From a bacterium (GTDB lineage Bacteria; Hydrothermota; UBA3072; B12-G15), in contig QNDZ01000029.1 of the NCBI GenBank assembly GCA_003646055.1, positions 1 to 12,725 of the forward strand: 12,725 nucleotides of DNA. Direction: 5' to 3'. The notes beneath the pieces are model-generated. The model was given only the letters and a program-made list of their open reading frames with translations, made no database searches and was not told the origin of the DNA. Position numbers and translations under genes: made by a program. Positions 1 to 6,596 of the stretch are shown in pieces (within the stretch, counting starts at the first letter, position 1; each line of letters begins with the position of its first letter).

Positions 1-1
1 A

Positions 2-2335
2 AGGGTGAAGAGGTTTGAAATCAACGGGAAGGTCTCTGACAATCAGTTTCCCTACCAGTATGGTCTCCTTGGCCTGAATCAGGTTGACAATCTCTATATG
101 GAGATTGTCTCACCATCCATGGGAATAAGGCTTGGGAATTTCATTCAGAAGATCGGGGAAAAGGAAACAAGGATAACAGGGTTTAAAGGATACTTCAGGG
201 GTCTTGAGGCAACTGCAGGGTTCTCAGGAACAAGGGAGGTTTCCACCCTGCTTGAACTGGAGGATGGTATTCCAGGCCCTTATTCATTGAGGGACGAAAG
301 CGGAAAGAGGGTATGGATAATCACAGGTTCTGAAAGGGTCTATTTCAATGGTAAGAAACTTGAAAGGGATAAGGATTATGTTCTTGATTACGAAAAGGGA
401 GAAATCACCTTCACTGCATCCCACTACATAAGGCACACAGACGTTGTCCAGGTAATATTCCAGTATCTTCCAGGTGGCTCCAATGAGTCCATATACACAG
501 CAGGGTATAGATGGAAGAATGGGAGGCTTCTTTTTCAGAGGAGTGATGACCTGCTTGAAAATATACTTATCCACAAAGCTGTTCCAGAGTCTGGCATTGT
601 TTATGTTTACAATGCAGAGTACAGGGGAACTGGCATGGGTGATTACAACCTTGTTGACTCCCACTTTGTGTATGCTGGAAGTATGAAGGGTGCATACTCT
701 GTGAACTTCCAGTATGTTGGTGGAGACAGTGGTGAGTATGTGTTTAATGACTCCCTTGGATATTTTGTTTTTCAGGGAAGTGGTGATTGGACTGCACTGA
801 GAAAGATTCCCCTGAATGGCGAAATAAACACGGTTTATCTAAATTTTAAGAAAGAGGCAGGACCTGTTGAGATAGAGATAACTGGAGAGGCAAGGGGTCA
901 GAGATTTACAGGAGAGGCATACAATTACACTGGAGTTTCTCTCACCCATGTTTTATTCAATTTAGGTGAAAATATCTCTATCTCAATCTCTGGATTTTAC
1001 AGGGATGGCGACAATTTCCAGTACCTTGAGAACATGGAAGGGAACATGAAAACACAATGGGGAAAGGATGTAAAAGATGCATGCACCTTCACAATTTCAC
1101 TCAAACCACTCAGGGATGTAAAGATTCTGGCTGGAGGTGGGAAGGCAGAGGACAGACTTCTCAAAAAAATAAGCCTCAATATGGGTAACATAAGCTTTGA
1201 TTATCTTGATGTGGATAAATTTAAGGAACATATAGGTGTAAAGTTCATTAAGGGAAATATTGAACTCGGGGCGGTTCAGGAGGTTCAGGACTCACTGTAC
1301 AGGAGGTATGGACTTTTAAATCTTGGATTCATTAAAGGTGAGGCTGGAAGAGAAGGTAGCGTTGTTTCAGGTCTTTACAAAGATACAACTGCCTTTTACA
1401 AAGGGGATATCTTTCTTAAAACCCACCTGCTCAACCTGAAGGGGAATATGATTATGAGGAAGAGTTTGAAGGATGGAAGAAGGAGGATGCAGGTGAACCT
1501 TGCACCCACGCTCCAGCACCAATGGAGGAACAGGGGTATAAAGGTCTCCGGCGTGATTCAGGAACACCTTGAAACAAGAATGATTGCTGTTTACAGAAGG
1601 GCGGGAGAAGGCCTTGGCAACTACTCCTATGACTCCATCTCTGGCTCATATTATCAAAATCCATATGGAGATTACCTGAGGGACATCATTCCATCCGATT
1701 CCCTTGAGAGGACCAGAAGATACAGGGTGATTATGGATTTTATTAACAGGTCTCCCTTCTCCCTTGAAGTTTCAGGTATCCTTGACATGAGGGGAGAGGA
1801 TTTCACAGAGGATGGACACCTGCATACAATGATACCATTAAGAAAAAACTTCGGGATTGAGGCAAGGGCTGAAGTCAAAAGGGAGAGATTCACCCTCCTT
1901 GGGGGTGGATTTGATACAAGGTTCAGGAGGGAATACAACGCAGGTTTCTATTTCAAAAAAGGGAATGCGTGTGGAGGGTACAGGGTTACATCCGACGAGG
2001 AGAGGAAGTTTATAAGGCTGAGGTTAAATGGACTCCTTAAACTGAATAATGAGGCTGGAGAAATAGATACAAAGGGGAATAAAATTATGTTTATTGAGTT
2101 TGAGCCATCCATTCAGGTGGGTAAAGGGAATATATCTCTTGAGATATCCCATTATAAGTATAAGATTCGGGTTTATGAAATCTCAACATATCCAGAAGGC
2201 GCAACAATCACCCTGAAACCATCCCTGAACCTGCACTTCAACAACCTTAAATTCTCTATCACGGGTTTTTACAGAACCTATCCTGACAGAAGCCCAATCT
2301 ACTACATAAGGCTTGGTGGGGAGACCAGAATATAA
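2..2335 (+). CDS. Large outer-membrane beta-barrel protein, 3' part (5' end outside window)
   Basis: The frame is open to the left edge. A GTG at position 5 is the first possible start, but it has no ribosome binding site in view and no signal peptide follows, so the visible 776 codons are most likely the C-terminal part of a longer protein. Counting from that GTG, residues 106-138 carry a GSERVYFNGKKL...DYVLDYEKGEITFT block. I recognise this pattern from large, uncharacterised surface proteins of FCB-type and candidate-phylum bacteria. The rest is long runs of alternating polar and hydrophobic or aromatic residues, as in transmembrane beta-strands, with a GLGNYSYDSISGSYY...NPYGDYLRD segment near residues 542-566. 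No enzymatic motif was seen. Location in the outer membrane is inferred from strand pattern and neighbours; function is unknown. It converges on tRNA-Lys with a 4-nt gap and no obvious terminator. Confidence 0.75.
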   Translation, partial: RVKRFEINGKVSDNQFPYQYGLLGLNQVDNLYMEIVSPSMGIRLGNFIQKIGEKETRITGFKGYFRGLEATAGFSGTREVSTLLELEDGIPGPYSLRDESGKRVWIITGSERVYFNGKKLERDKDYVLDYEKGEITFTASHYIRHTDVVQVIFQYLPGGSNESIYTAGYRWKNGRLLFQRSDDLLENILIHKAVPESGIVYVYNAEYRGTGMGDYNLVDSHFVYAGSMKGAYSVNFQYVGGDSGEYVFNDSLGYFVFQGSGDWTALRKIPLNGEINTVYLNFKKEAGPVEIEITGEARGQRFTGEAYNYTGVSLTHVLFNLGENISISISGFYRDGDNFQYLENMEGNMKTQWGKDVKDACTFTISLKPLRDVKILAGGGKAEDRLLKKISLNMGNISFDYLDVDKFKEHIGVKFIKGNIELGAVQEVQDSLYRRYGLLNLGFIKGEAGREGSVVSGLYKDTTAFYKGDIFLKTHLLNLKGNMIMRKSLKDGRRRMQVNLAPTLQHQWRNRGIKVSGVIQEHLETRMIAVYRRAGEGLGNYSYDSISGSYYQNPYGDYLRDIIPSDSLERTRRYRVIMDFINRSPFSLEVSGILDMRGEDFTEDGHLHTMIPLRKNFGIEARAEVKRERFTLLGGGFDTRFRREYNAGFYFKKGNACGGYRVTSDEERKFIRLRLNGLLKLNNEAGEIDTKGNKIMFIEFEPSIQVGKGNISLEISHYKYKIRVYEISTYPEGATITLKPSLNLHFNNLKFSITGFYRTYPDRSPIYYIRLGGETRI

Positions 2336-2339
2336 AAAA

Positions 2340-2412
2340 TGCGCCACGAGGGACTCGAACCCCCAACCCGCGGATTAAGAGTCCGCTGCTCTACCAGTTG
2401 AGCCAGTGGCGC
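2340..2412 (-). tRNA. tRNA-Lys (anticodon CTT)
   Basis: The full cloverleaf folds on the minus strand. The acceptor stem is GCGCCAC/GTGGCGC with discriminator A, the D arm GCTC/GAGC, the anticodon stem GCGGA/TCCGC with loop CTCTTAA (anticodon CTT at 2377-2379), and the T arm GGGGG-TTCGAGT-CCCTC. The 3' CCA is not encoded. A run of six T follows the discriminator base and may help end the transcript. It is the last gene of the minus-strand block. Confidence 0.97.
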
Positions 2413-2420
2413 ATCTTCAG

Positions 2421-2495
2421 GGTGAGCGAGGGGACTTGAACCCCCAACCTCTGGAGCCACAGTCCAGCGCTCTGACCAGTTGAGCTACGCTCACC
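2421..2495 (-). tRNA. tRNA-His (anticodon GTG), with encoded G-1
   Basis: Acceptor GTGAGCG/CGCTCAC, plus an extra 5' G (position 2495) opposite discriminator C73 (2421). This G-1:C73 pair is the histidine identity element. The anticodon stem is CTGGA/TCCAG with loop CTGTGGC (anticodon GTG), and the T arm is GGGGG-TTCAAGT-CCCCT. CCA is not encoded. Only 8 nt separate it from tRNA-Lys downstream, so both must be cut from a common transcript. Confidence 0.97.
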
Positions 2496-2506
2496 ATATG
2501 TTTTTC

Positions 2507-2580
2507 CGCGCCTGGGAGGACTCGAACCCCCAACCAGCGGATTAGAAATCCGCTGCTCTATCCTGTTGAGCTACAGGCGC
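2507..2580 (-). tRNA. tRNA-Arg (anticodon TCT)
   Basis: Acceptor GCGCCTG/CAGGCGC with discriminator G, anticodon stem GCGGA/TCCGC with loop TTTCTAA (anticodon TCT), D loop with GGA at 18-20 (A20 is an arginine identity base), and T arm GGGGG-TTCGAGT-CCTCC. CCA is not encoded. It lies 11 nt after tRNA-Pro and 11 nt before tRNA-His. Confidence 0.97.
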
Positions 2581-2591
2581 ATCATAAAAAA

Positions 2592-2666
2592 TCGGGGCGA
2601 GTGGATTTGAACCACCGACTTCCTGCTCCCAAGGCAGGCGCGCTAACCGGGCTGCGCTACGCCCCG
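2592..2666 (-). tRNA. tRNA-Pro (anticodon TGG), overlapping the end of rdgB
   Basis: Acceptor CGGGGCG/CGCCCCG is entirely G-C and has C1:G72 and discriminator A, both typical of proline tRNA. The anticodon stem is CCTGC/GCAGG with loop CTTGGGA (anticodon TGG); the T arm is GGTGG-TTCAAAT-CCACT. CCA is not encoded. The first 24 nt of the tRNA are also the last eight codons of the rdgB frame, including its TAG stop, so RNase P cleavage at position 2666 would remove that end from the mRNA. Confidence 0.97.
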
Positions 2667-3236
2667 AAGAAATTCCACAACCTTTTTTAATGCCCTTCCT
2701 CTATGGCTTATCCTGTCCTTCTCCCCGGGATTCAGTTCAGCAAATGTCTGCGTGTATCCATCAGGAAGAAAAACAGGGTCATAACCAAAGCCGCCGTCAC
2801 CTCTTGGCTCTTTGATGATACTCCCTTCACAGATGCCCTCAAAGAGCCATTCCTTCCCTTCAGGTGAAATAACAGCAAAAACCGTCCTGAATCTTGCCCT
2901 TCTATCCTCTTTATCCCTGAGTTCTTCCAGCAGTTTCTCTACATTGTCCCTGTATCCACCACCACTATACCTTGCAGAATATACACCTGGTCTCATATCA
3001 AGGGCATAGACCTCAAGCCCTGTGTCATCTGCAATGGTCCACTCCCTCACCTTTTCAAAGAGCGCACCCGCCTTTTTCAGGGCGTTTTCTTCAAGTGTTT
3101 TTCCGTCCTCTAATATATGAATTTTCTCATCAAGGTCAAGGGTTGAGAAGACCCTTATGCCCTCTATTTCATCTTCAAGTATTCGTTTAATCTCCTTTAA
3201 CTTATCCCTGTTAGCAGTTGCTACCCAGACCCTCAT
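2643..3236 (-). CDS. rdgB: RdgB/HAM1-family dITP/XTP pyrophosphatase
   Basis: The protein has 197 residues, normal for the family. It hydrolyses non-canonical purine nucleoside triphosphates (dITP, ITP, XTP) to monophosphate and pyrophosphate in the cytosol, which keeps them out of nucleic acids. Visible motifs: N-terminal nucleotide loop TANRDKLKE (T7, N9, K12), E49-E50, catalytic-region DDTGLEV (D70-D71), PGVYSARYSG (83-92), FGYDP (150-154) and SHRG (177-180). The start ATG overlaps the stop of the SPOR gene as ATGA. There is no separate Shine-Dalgarno, so translation is probably coupled. The last seven residues (RGVAQPG) and the stop are written in the tRNA-Pro sequence. They lie after the conserved fold, so the stop may simply be borrowed from the tRNA. 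Confidence 0.95.
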   Translation of the reverse strand: MRVWVATANRDKLKEIKRILEDEIEGIRVFSTLDLDEKIHILEDGKTLEENALKKAGALFEKVREWTIADDTGLEVYALDMRPGVYSARYSGGGYRDNVEKLLEELRDKEDRRARFRTVFAVISPEGKEWLFEGICEGSIIKEPRGDGGFGYDPVFLPDGYTQTFAELNPGEKDRISHRGRALKKVVEFLRGVAQPG

Positions 3237-3733
3237 TGGGTGATTTCAGACTCAACAACAAAGGCATCTGTGAACCCCATCTCCCACACCCTCATCTTGA
3301 AGTTGTCTGCCTCTGCCTTTGTGAGGAAGTCTCCAACCCTAACCTTGTAGTAGGGTGCAACATACTGGACATAGACACCAACAGTGAACCTTGAACGCAC
3401 CCTGTCAGCAAACTCCTCTGCTGACTCCCTGCTGCTGAATGCCCCTATCTGAACCCTGTAACCCATCTTCTTTGTCTCAACTGTGGGAACCTCTGGTGGT
3501 GGAGTGATAACCGCTGTTGTTTCAGCAGTTGTTGTTTCCGGTGTGGTAACCGTTGTCTCCTCAATTGTTGTCTCAGGAATTTCTGTTTCCTGGAAAACCT
3601 CAACAGTTCCAGTGGCAGTGGTGTCTTCCTCAACAACAAAGGCAGGTTCTTCCTCTTCCATTGCAGGTTTGGTTGCCTTCACACATGATGGTAAAACAAT
3701 GAGCAGTGCAAGAATGGGGATAAGATACTTCAT
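3233..3733 (-). CDS. SPOR-domain lipoprotein
   Basis: A 166-residue envelope protein. Residues 1-17 form a lipoprotein signal peptide with a hydrophobic core and a lipobox ending LPSC (lipidated Cys17). Residues 25-85 are a low-complexity acidic and Thr-rich linker (EEEE, then repeated ETT/TTPE units and a PPPEVP end), suited to spanning the periplasm. Residues 90-163 are a SPOR domain (YRVQIGAFSSRESAEEFA ... YYKVRVGDF). SPOR domains of this family bind denuded peptidoglycan at division sites or regions of remodelling. A cell-wall role is therefore likely, but the partner is unknown. The ribosome site AAAAAGGAGG lies 6 nt before the ATG and overlaps the stop of the upstream manC gene. The downstream rdgB gene overlaps by 4 nt. 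Confidence 0.9.
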   Translation of the reverse strand: MKYLIPILALLIVLPSCVKATKPAMEEEEPAFVVEEDTTATGTVEVFQETEIPETTIEETTVTTPETTTAETTAVITPPPEVPTVETKKMGYRVQIGAFSSRESAEEFADRVRSRFTVGVYVQYVAPYYKVRVGDFLTKAEADNFKMRVWEMGFTDAFVVESEITQ

Positions 3734-3746
3734 GAATACCTCCTTT

Positions 3747-4775
3747 TTAAAGGTATTTTTCCTTCAGTCCCTTCAGGAAATTTTTTAATTCCTGGGACCT
3801 GTTTTTTGGAATGACAAGTGTTGCATCCTCTGTATGGACAACAATGTAATTGGAAAGCCCCTCGGCAAGTATTGTTCCATTCTCTGCATAAAGGATTGAA
3901 CCAGTTGTGTTGAGTGCCACAACATCACCTTTTATCGTATTACCATTTTCATCGGATGGAAGAATCCTTCCAAGGGCAGCCCATGTGCCTATATCATCCC
4001 ATGGAAAATCAGCAAGCACTGTATAGACATCCTTGCTCCTCTCCATCACCCCATAGTCAACAGATATGGGCTCCCCTGCATCGTATAGGTTTTTTATGTT
4101 CTTATCCGTATAGTCCTTCAAAAGACCTTCAATTGCCCCTGTTAGATGAGGTTGATGGGTCTTCACCTCCTCAATGATCTTCTCTGCCTTCCAGACAAAG
4201 ATACCACTGTTCCAGAGGAATCCTCCCTTTTTAAGGAATTCAACGGCAAGTTTCTGATTGGGTTTCTCTGTAAACCTCTTAACCCTGTAAATACCATCCT
4301 CAATCCTTTCTCCTTGTTCAATGTAACCGTATCCAGTTTCAGGTCTTGTGGGCTTTATGCCAAATGTGCCAAGTCCATTCATCTCAGCAACCTTCATGCC
4401 TTTTTTCAGGACAGTGGCAAACTCCTGGTTATCCCCCACATAGTGGTCTGATGGAAGTGTGTAAATAACTGCCTCCGGGTCATCCCTGATTATGTGTATT
4501 GCTGAAAGGAGCACTGCATACAGTGTGTTCTTGCCCTCAGGTTCAACAATCAATTTATCCTGCCTGAACCCCATCTTCACAATCTCGTCCTTCAACTCAT
4601 CTGTGGTAACAACAAAGATATTCTCCTTATCTATGAACCCTTCCAGCCTATCCCTTGTCTCAATGATAAGGGGCCTGTCAGAGGTGAGTGCAAGGAACTG
4701 CTTTGGATAGGCCTTCCTTGAGAGAGGCCAGAATCTCTCACCTCTTCCACCAGCCATTATCACGCCGTATATCAT
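3747..4775 (-). CDS. manC: Mannose-1-phosphate guanylyltransferase (or related hexose/heptose-1-P guanylyltransferase)
   Basis: The family makes GDP-mannose from GTP and mannose 1-phosphate in the cytosol, for glycans and exopolysaccharide. The 342 residues match the short form without the C-terminal isomerase domain. Motifs in order: GGRGERFWPLSRKAYPKQF (9-27, the nucleotide-binding signature), EPEGKNT (78-84), LPSDHYV (107-113), FTEKP (168-172), WNSGIF (188-193), SVDYGVMER (238-246) and DDIGTWAAL (260-268). The start ATG is preceded by AGGAGAAGGG and by its own promoter candidate. The next gene upstream is GmhB-like, so the true substrate could be D-glycero-D-manno-heptose 1-phosphate, as in GDP-heptose synthesis. 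The sequence alone does not separate the two substrates. Confidence 0.9.
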   Translation of the reverse strand: MIYGVIMAGGRGERFWPLSRKAYPKQFLALTSDRPLIIETRDRLEGFIDKENIFVVTTDELKDEIVKMGFRQDKLIVEPEGKNTLYAVLLSAIHIIRDDPEAVIYTLPSDHYVGDNQEFATVLKKGMKVAEMNGLGTFGIKPTRPETGYGYIEQGERIEDGIYRVKRFTEKPNQKLAVEFLKKGGFLWNSGIFVWKAEKIIEEVKTHQPHLTGAIEGLLKDYTDKNIKNLYDAGEPISVDYGVMERSKDVYTVLADFPWDDIGTWAALGRILPSDENGNTIKGDVVALNTTGSILYAENGTILAEGLSNYIVVHTEDATLVIPKNRSQELKNFLKGLKEKYL

Positions 4776-4795
4776 CCCTTCTCCTTTTTTTGTTT

Positions 4796-4824
4796 ATATT
4801 ACCACATTTATACGGATTTTTCAA
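4796..4824 (-). promoter_or_regulatory. Sigma-70-like promoter for manC
   Basis: On the minus strand TTGAAA (4824-4819), a 17-nt spacer and TAATAT (4801-4796) lie just upstream of manC. The -35 box overlaps the gmhB stop codon. A transcript starting near 4789 would carry the AGGAG site. It would let manC, the SPOR gene, rdgB and the four distal tRNAs be made apart from the upstream tRNA-Ile promoter. Confidence 0.55.
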
Positions 4825-5369
4825 GTGGGAAATCCGTCCAGCTCTTCCACAACAAACTCAGCGAATGTTTTAAGGCAGGGGAATACAAGGTCTATATCCC
4901 TCATCTTTCTCAAGGTCTTTTCTCCCTCTCCTGTGAGTACCAGACAGGATTTGATGCCTGCGTTCCTCCCGAGCAGAATATCATCCATTTTGTCTCCAAC
5001 AATCCATGAGTGTTCAAGGTCTATGGGGTAAAAGGATGTAATCCAGTCAATAAGACCTGTTCCTGGTTTCCTTGTCTTTGATACAATCCATGGAGGGTCA
5101 GGAGAATAAAAAACACCATCAATACCTGCACCTTCCCTGAGAAGAAGGCTCTCCATCCACCAGTTCACAACCTCAACATCCTCTGGTGAAATCAATCCCC
5201 TCCCAATCCCTGACTGGTTCGTGATAACAAATACAAAAAATCCTCTCTCCCTGAGCAACCTTATACCTTCAGATGCACCATCAATGAGAACAGGAGGGAA
5301 TGGTGTTCTGGCATAACCATAAAACCTCAGTATTGTTCCATCCCTGTCAATGAATACTGCGGGTTTCAT
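4821..5369 (-). CDS. gmhB: HAD phosphatase, GmhB-like (D-glycero-D-manno-heptose-1,7-bisphosphate 7-phosphatase family)
   Basis: A 182-residue HAD-superfamily phosphatase of the histidinol-phosphatase/GmhB group. Motif I is DRDGT (nucleophile D8, acid/base D10), motif II is TNQSGIGRG (50-58), motif III is RKPGTG (100-105) and motif IV is VGDKMDD (124-130). In heptose synthesis this enzyme removes the 7-phosphate before nucleotide activation. Oddity: the loop that in typical GmhB holds zinc (C-x-H ... C-x-C-RKP) here reads YSPDPPWIVSKTRKP (88-102). The expected ligands are replaced by S89, D91, S97 and T99, so no zinc site is expected and substrate specificity is less certain. The start ATG is 12 nt after the tRNA-Ala gene and has no Shine-Dalgarno. 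manC follows after 45 nt. Confidence 0.85.
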   Translation of the reverse strand: MKPAVFIDRDGTILRFYGYARTPFPPVLIDGASEGIRLLRERGFFVFVITNQSGIGRGLISPEDVEVVNWWMESLLLREGAGIDGVFYSPDPPWIVSKTRKPGTGLIDWITSFYPIDLEHSWIVGDKMDDILLGRNAGIKSCLVLTGEGEKTLRKMRDIDLVFPCLKTFAEFVVEELDGFPT

Positions 5370-5381
5370 ATCATAAAAAAA

Positions 5382-5454
5382 TGGAGGCGAGCGGATTCGA
5401 ACCGCTGACCTCCTGCGTGCAAGGCAGGTGCTCTACCAATTGAGCTACGCCCCC
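5382..5454 (-). tRNA. tRNA-Ala (anticodon TGC)
   Basis: Acceptor GGGGGCG/CGCCTCC contains G3:U70, the alanine identity pair, with discriminator A. The anticodon stem is CCTGC/GCAGG with loop CTTGCAC (anticodon TGC), and the T arm is AGCGG-TTCGAAT-CCGCT. CCA is not encoded. It sits between two protein genes: 1 nt after the stop of the beta-barrel gene and 12 nt before the gmhB start. Seven T follow it directly. Confidence 0.97.
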
Positions 5455-5455
5455 G

Positions 5456-6490
5456 TTAAAGGTTCCTGAATCTCCAAACAATGGAGAATTCAGCAAATGG
5501 ACCCTTTGATAGACTCTGTCCTGTGATGAAGTAGGGTCCATCAGTCAGTAATTTATTATTCAAAACTCCACCAATGTCAAGGTCTTCAAGGGAGAAAAAT
5601 ACACCCAATTTAAGATTGTCCTCAACCCTGTATGCCTTTGATGTTTCTTTATCCACAAAAATACCGTATTTGTATGCGCCCCTGAATATAAATCTCCCTT
5701 TCCTGACCTCCATACCCACACAAACCGGGAGGCCATAGGTGGTTAAGTCCGTGGTATCATAGTAGGTCTCATGTTCCCTTGTATAATGGGCTGAAACATC
5801 AAGGTAGATATAGGAGGATTCAAAGGGAACTGCCCTGATGGTGAAACCTGCTGATGCATTAAAACCAGTGAGTCCATGTTCAACAACATTGAATTCATCA
5901 CCCTCAAGCCTTGAAAGGTCTGTGTAACCAGTGGTGAAGAACGGAGTGATTTCAAAGAATTCAGTCTCCTTTCTGTAAAGGAGATTAACGCCATAGGAAT
6001 AATCACCATCAGAGTAGGTTCTTGTGTTTGTAATGCTCCTGTCAAAGGTGAGCCTTGAAACCTCAAAGGAGAAAAACAGGGACCTGAACCTCTTTGAAAT
6101 TCCAGCAGTAATGTAGTCAAATCTCCCTGACTGATTCTCATCACTCTCGGCTGTTTTTGTGCCACCTAAATAAAATCCGATACCGCCATTTCCCCAGAAG
6201 AGCCTGTATATGGGTGCAGTCTTTATGGAGAGTGAGTTGAGGAGCGACTCCACATCATCATTTAAGGATGATGCAAGGAAACCCATTGCACCAATCTTCA
6301 TGTATGGGTCCTGCACAAATACACCCATGTTGTCAAAATCACCTGTTTCAAAGAACACCTGTGATGGATATTCTGTAATCTCTGATGGGAACACAAAAAC
6401 CCTATCTATGTCATCTATGGTGATGAAATTCTGTGAGGTTGTGATTGTACCCGAGTATGTTGAAATGAGGAATGGAATCAGGATAAACAT
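5456..6490 (-). CDS. Predicted outer-membrane beta-barrel protein, function unknown
   Basis: 344 residues from the ATG at 6490. This start has GGAGG 4 nt upstream and begins with a hydrophobic segment (MFILIPFLIS). The in-frame upstream ATG at 6538 lies inside tRNA-Ile and was not used. After the signal-like segment comes an N-terminal block IDDIDRVFVFPSEITEYP (25-42), a pattern I associate with uncharacterised outer-membrane proteins of diderm candidate phyla. The rest is amphipathic beta-strands rich in Tyr, Phe and Gly, ending in VWRFRNL. No catalytic motif was seen. It lies between tRNA-Ile (20 nt upstream) and tRNA-Ala (1 nt downstream) and is probably cotranscribed with both, so its mRNA is likely released by tRNA processing at each end. 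Confidence 0.8.
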   Translation of the reverse strand: MFILIPFLISTYSGTITTSQNFITIDDIDRVFVFPSEITEYPSQVFFETGDFDNMGVFVQDPYMKIGAMGFLASSLNDDVESLLNSLSIKTAPIYRLFWGNGGIGFYLGGTKTAESDENQSGRFDYITAGISKRFRSLFFSFEVSRLTFDRSITNTRTYSDGDYSYGVNLLYRKETEFFEITPFFTTGYTDLSRLEGDEFNVVEHGLTGFNASAGFTIRAVPFESSYIYLDVSAHYTREHETYYDTTDLTTYGLPVCVGMEVRKGRFIFRGAYKYGIFVDKETSKAYRVEDNLKLGVFFSLEDLDIGGVLNNKLLTDGPYFITGQSLSKGPFAEFSIVWRFRNL

Positions 6491-6510
6491 AATGCCTCCA
6501 GAGAGACTGG

Positions 6511-6584
6511 TGGGCCCAAGTGGACTCGAACCACCCACCTCTCGCTTATCAGGCGAGCGCTCTAACCAACTGAGCTATGGGCCC
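6511..6584 (-). tRNA. tRNA-Ile (anticodon GAT), CCA encoded
   Basis: Acceptor GGGCCCA/TGGGCCC with discriminator A, anticodon stem CTCGC/GCGAG with loop CTGATAA (anticodon GAT), D arm GCTC/GAGC, and T arm GGTGG-TTCGAGT-CCACT. CCA follows directly in the DNA (6510-6508), unlike the other five tRNA genes here. It is the first gene of the minus-strand block, about 6 nt downstream of the predicted transcription start. Confidence 0.97.
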
Positions 6585-6596
6585 ACATGCAACATA

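Noticed and set aside
5..7. GTG as the true start of the large barrel gene
   Set aside because: The frame stays open to the window edge, no signal peptide follows, and no ribosome site can be seen; the gene almost certainly begins upstream.
2340..2666. Repeat array or CRISPR suggested by the recurring similar segments
   Set aside because: The similarity comes from shared T-arm and D-arm sequences of four adjacent tRNA genes, each of which folds fully.
3483..3788. Val/Ser-rich open frame on the plus strand opposite the SPOR lipoprotein
   Set aside because: It is the mirror of the Thr/Glu-rich linker codons, has no ribosome site, and matches no family.
5370..5375. TATGAT as a -10 box for gmhB (and the same string before tRNA-Arg)
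   Set aside because: It touches the ATG (or tRNA base 1) directly, so transcription would start inside the gene, and no -35 lies upstream.
6491..6538. N-terminal extension of the barrel gene from ATG 6538
   Set aside because: This start lies within tRNA-Ile and the extension would sit before the signal-like segment; ATG 6490 has its own GGAGG.
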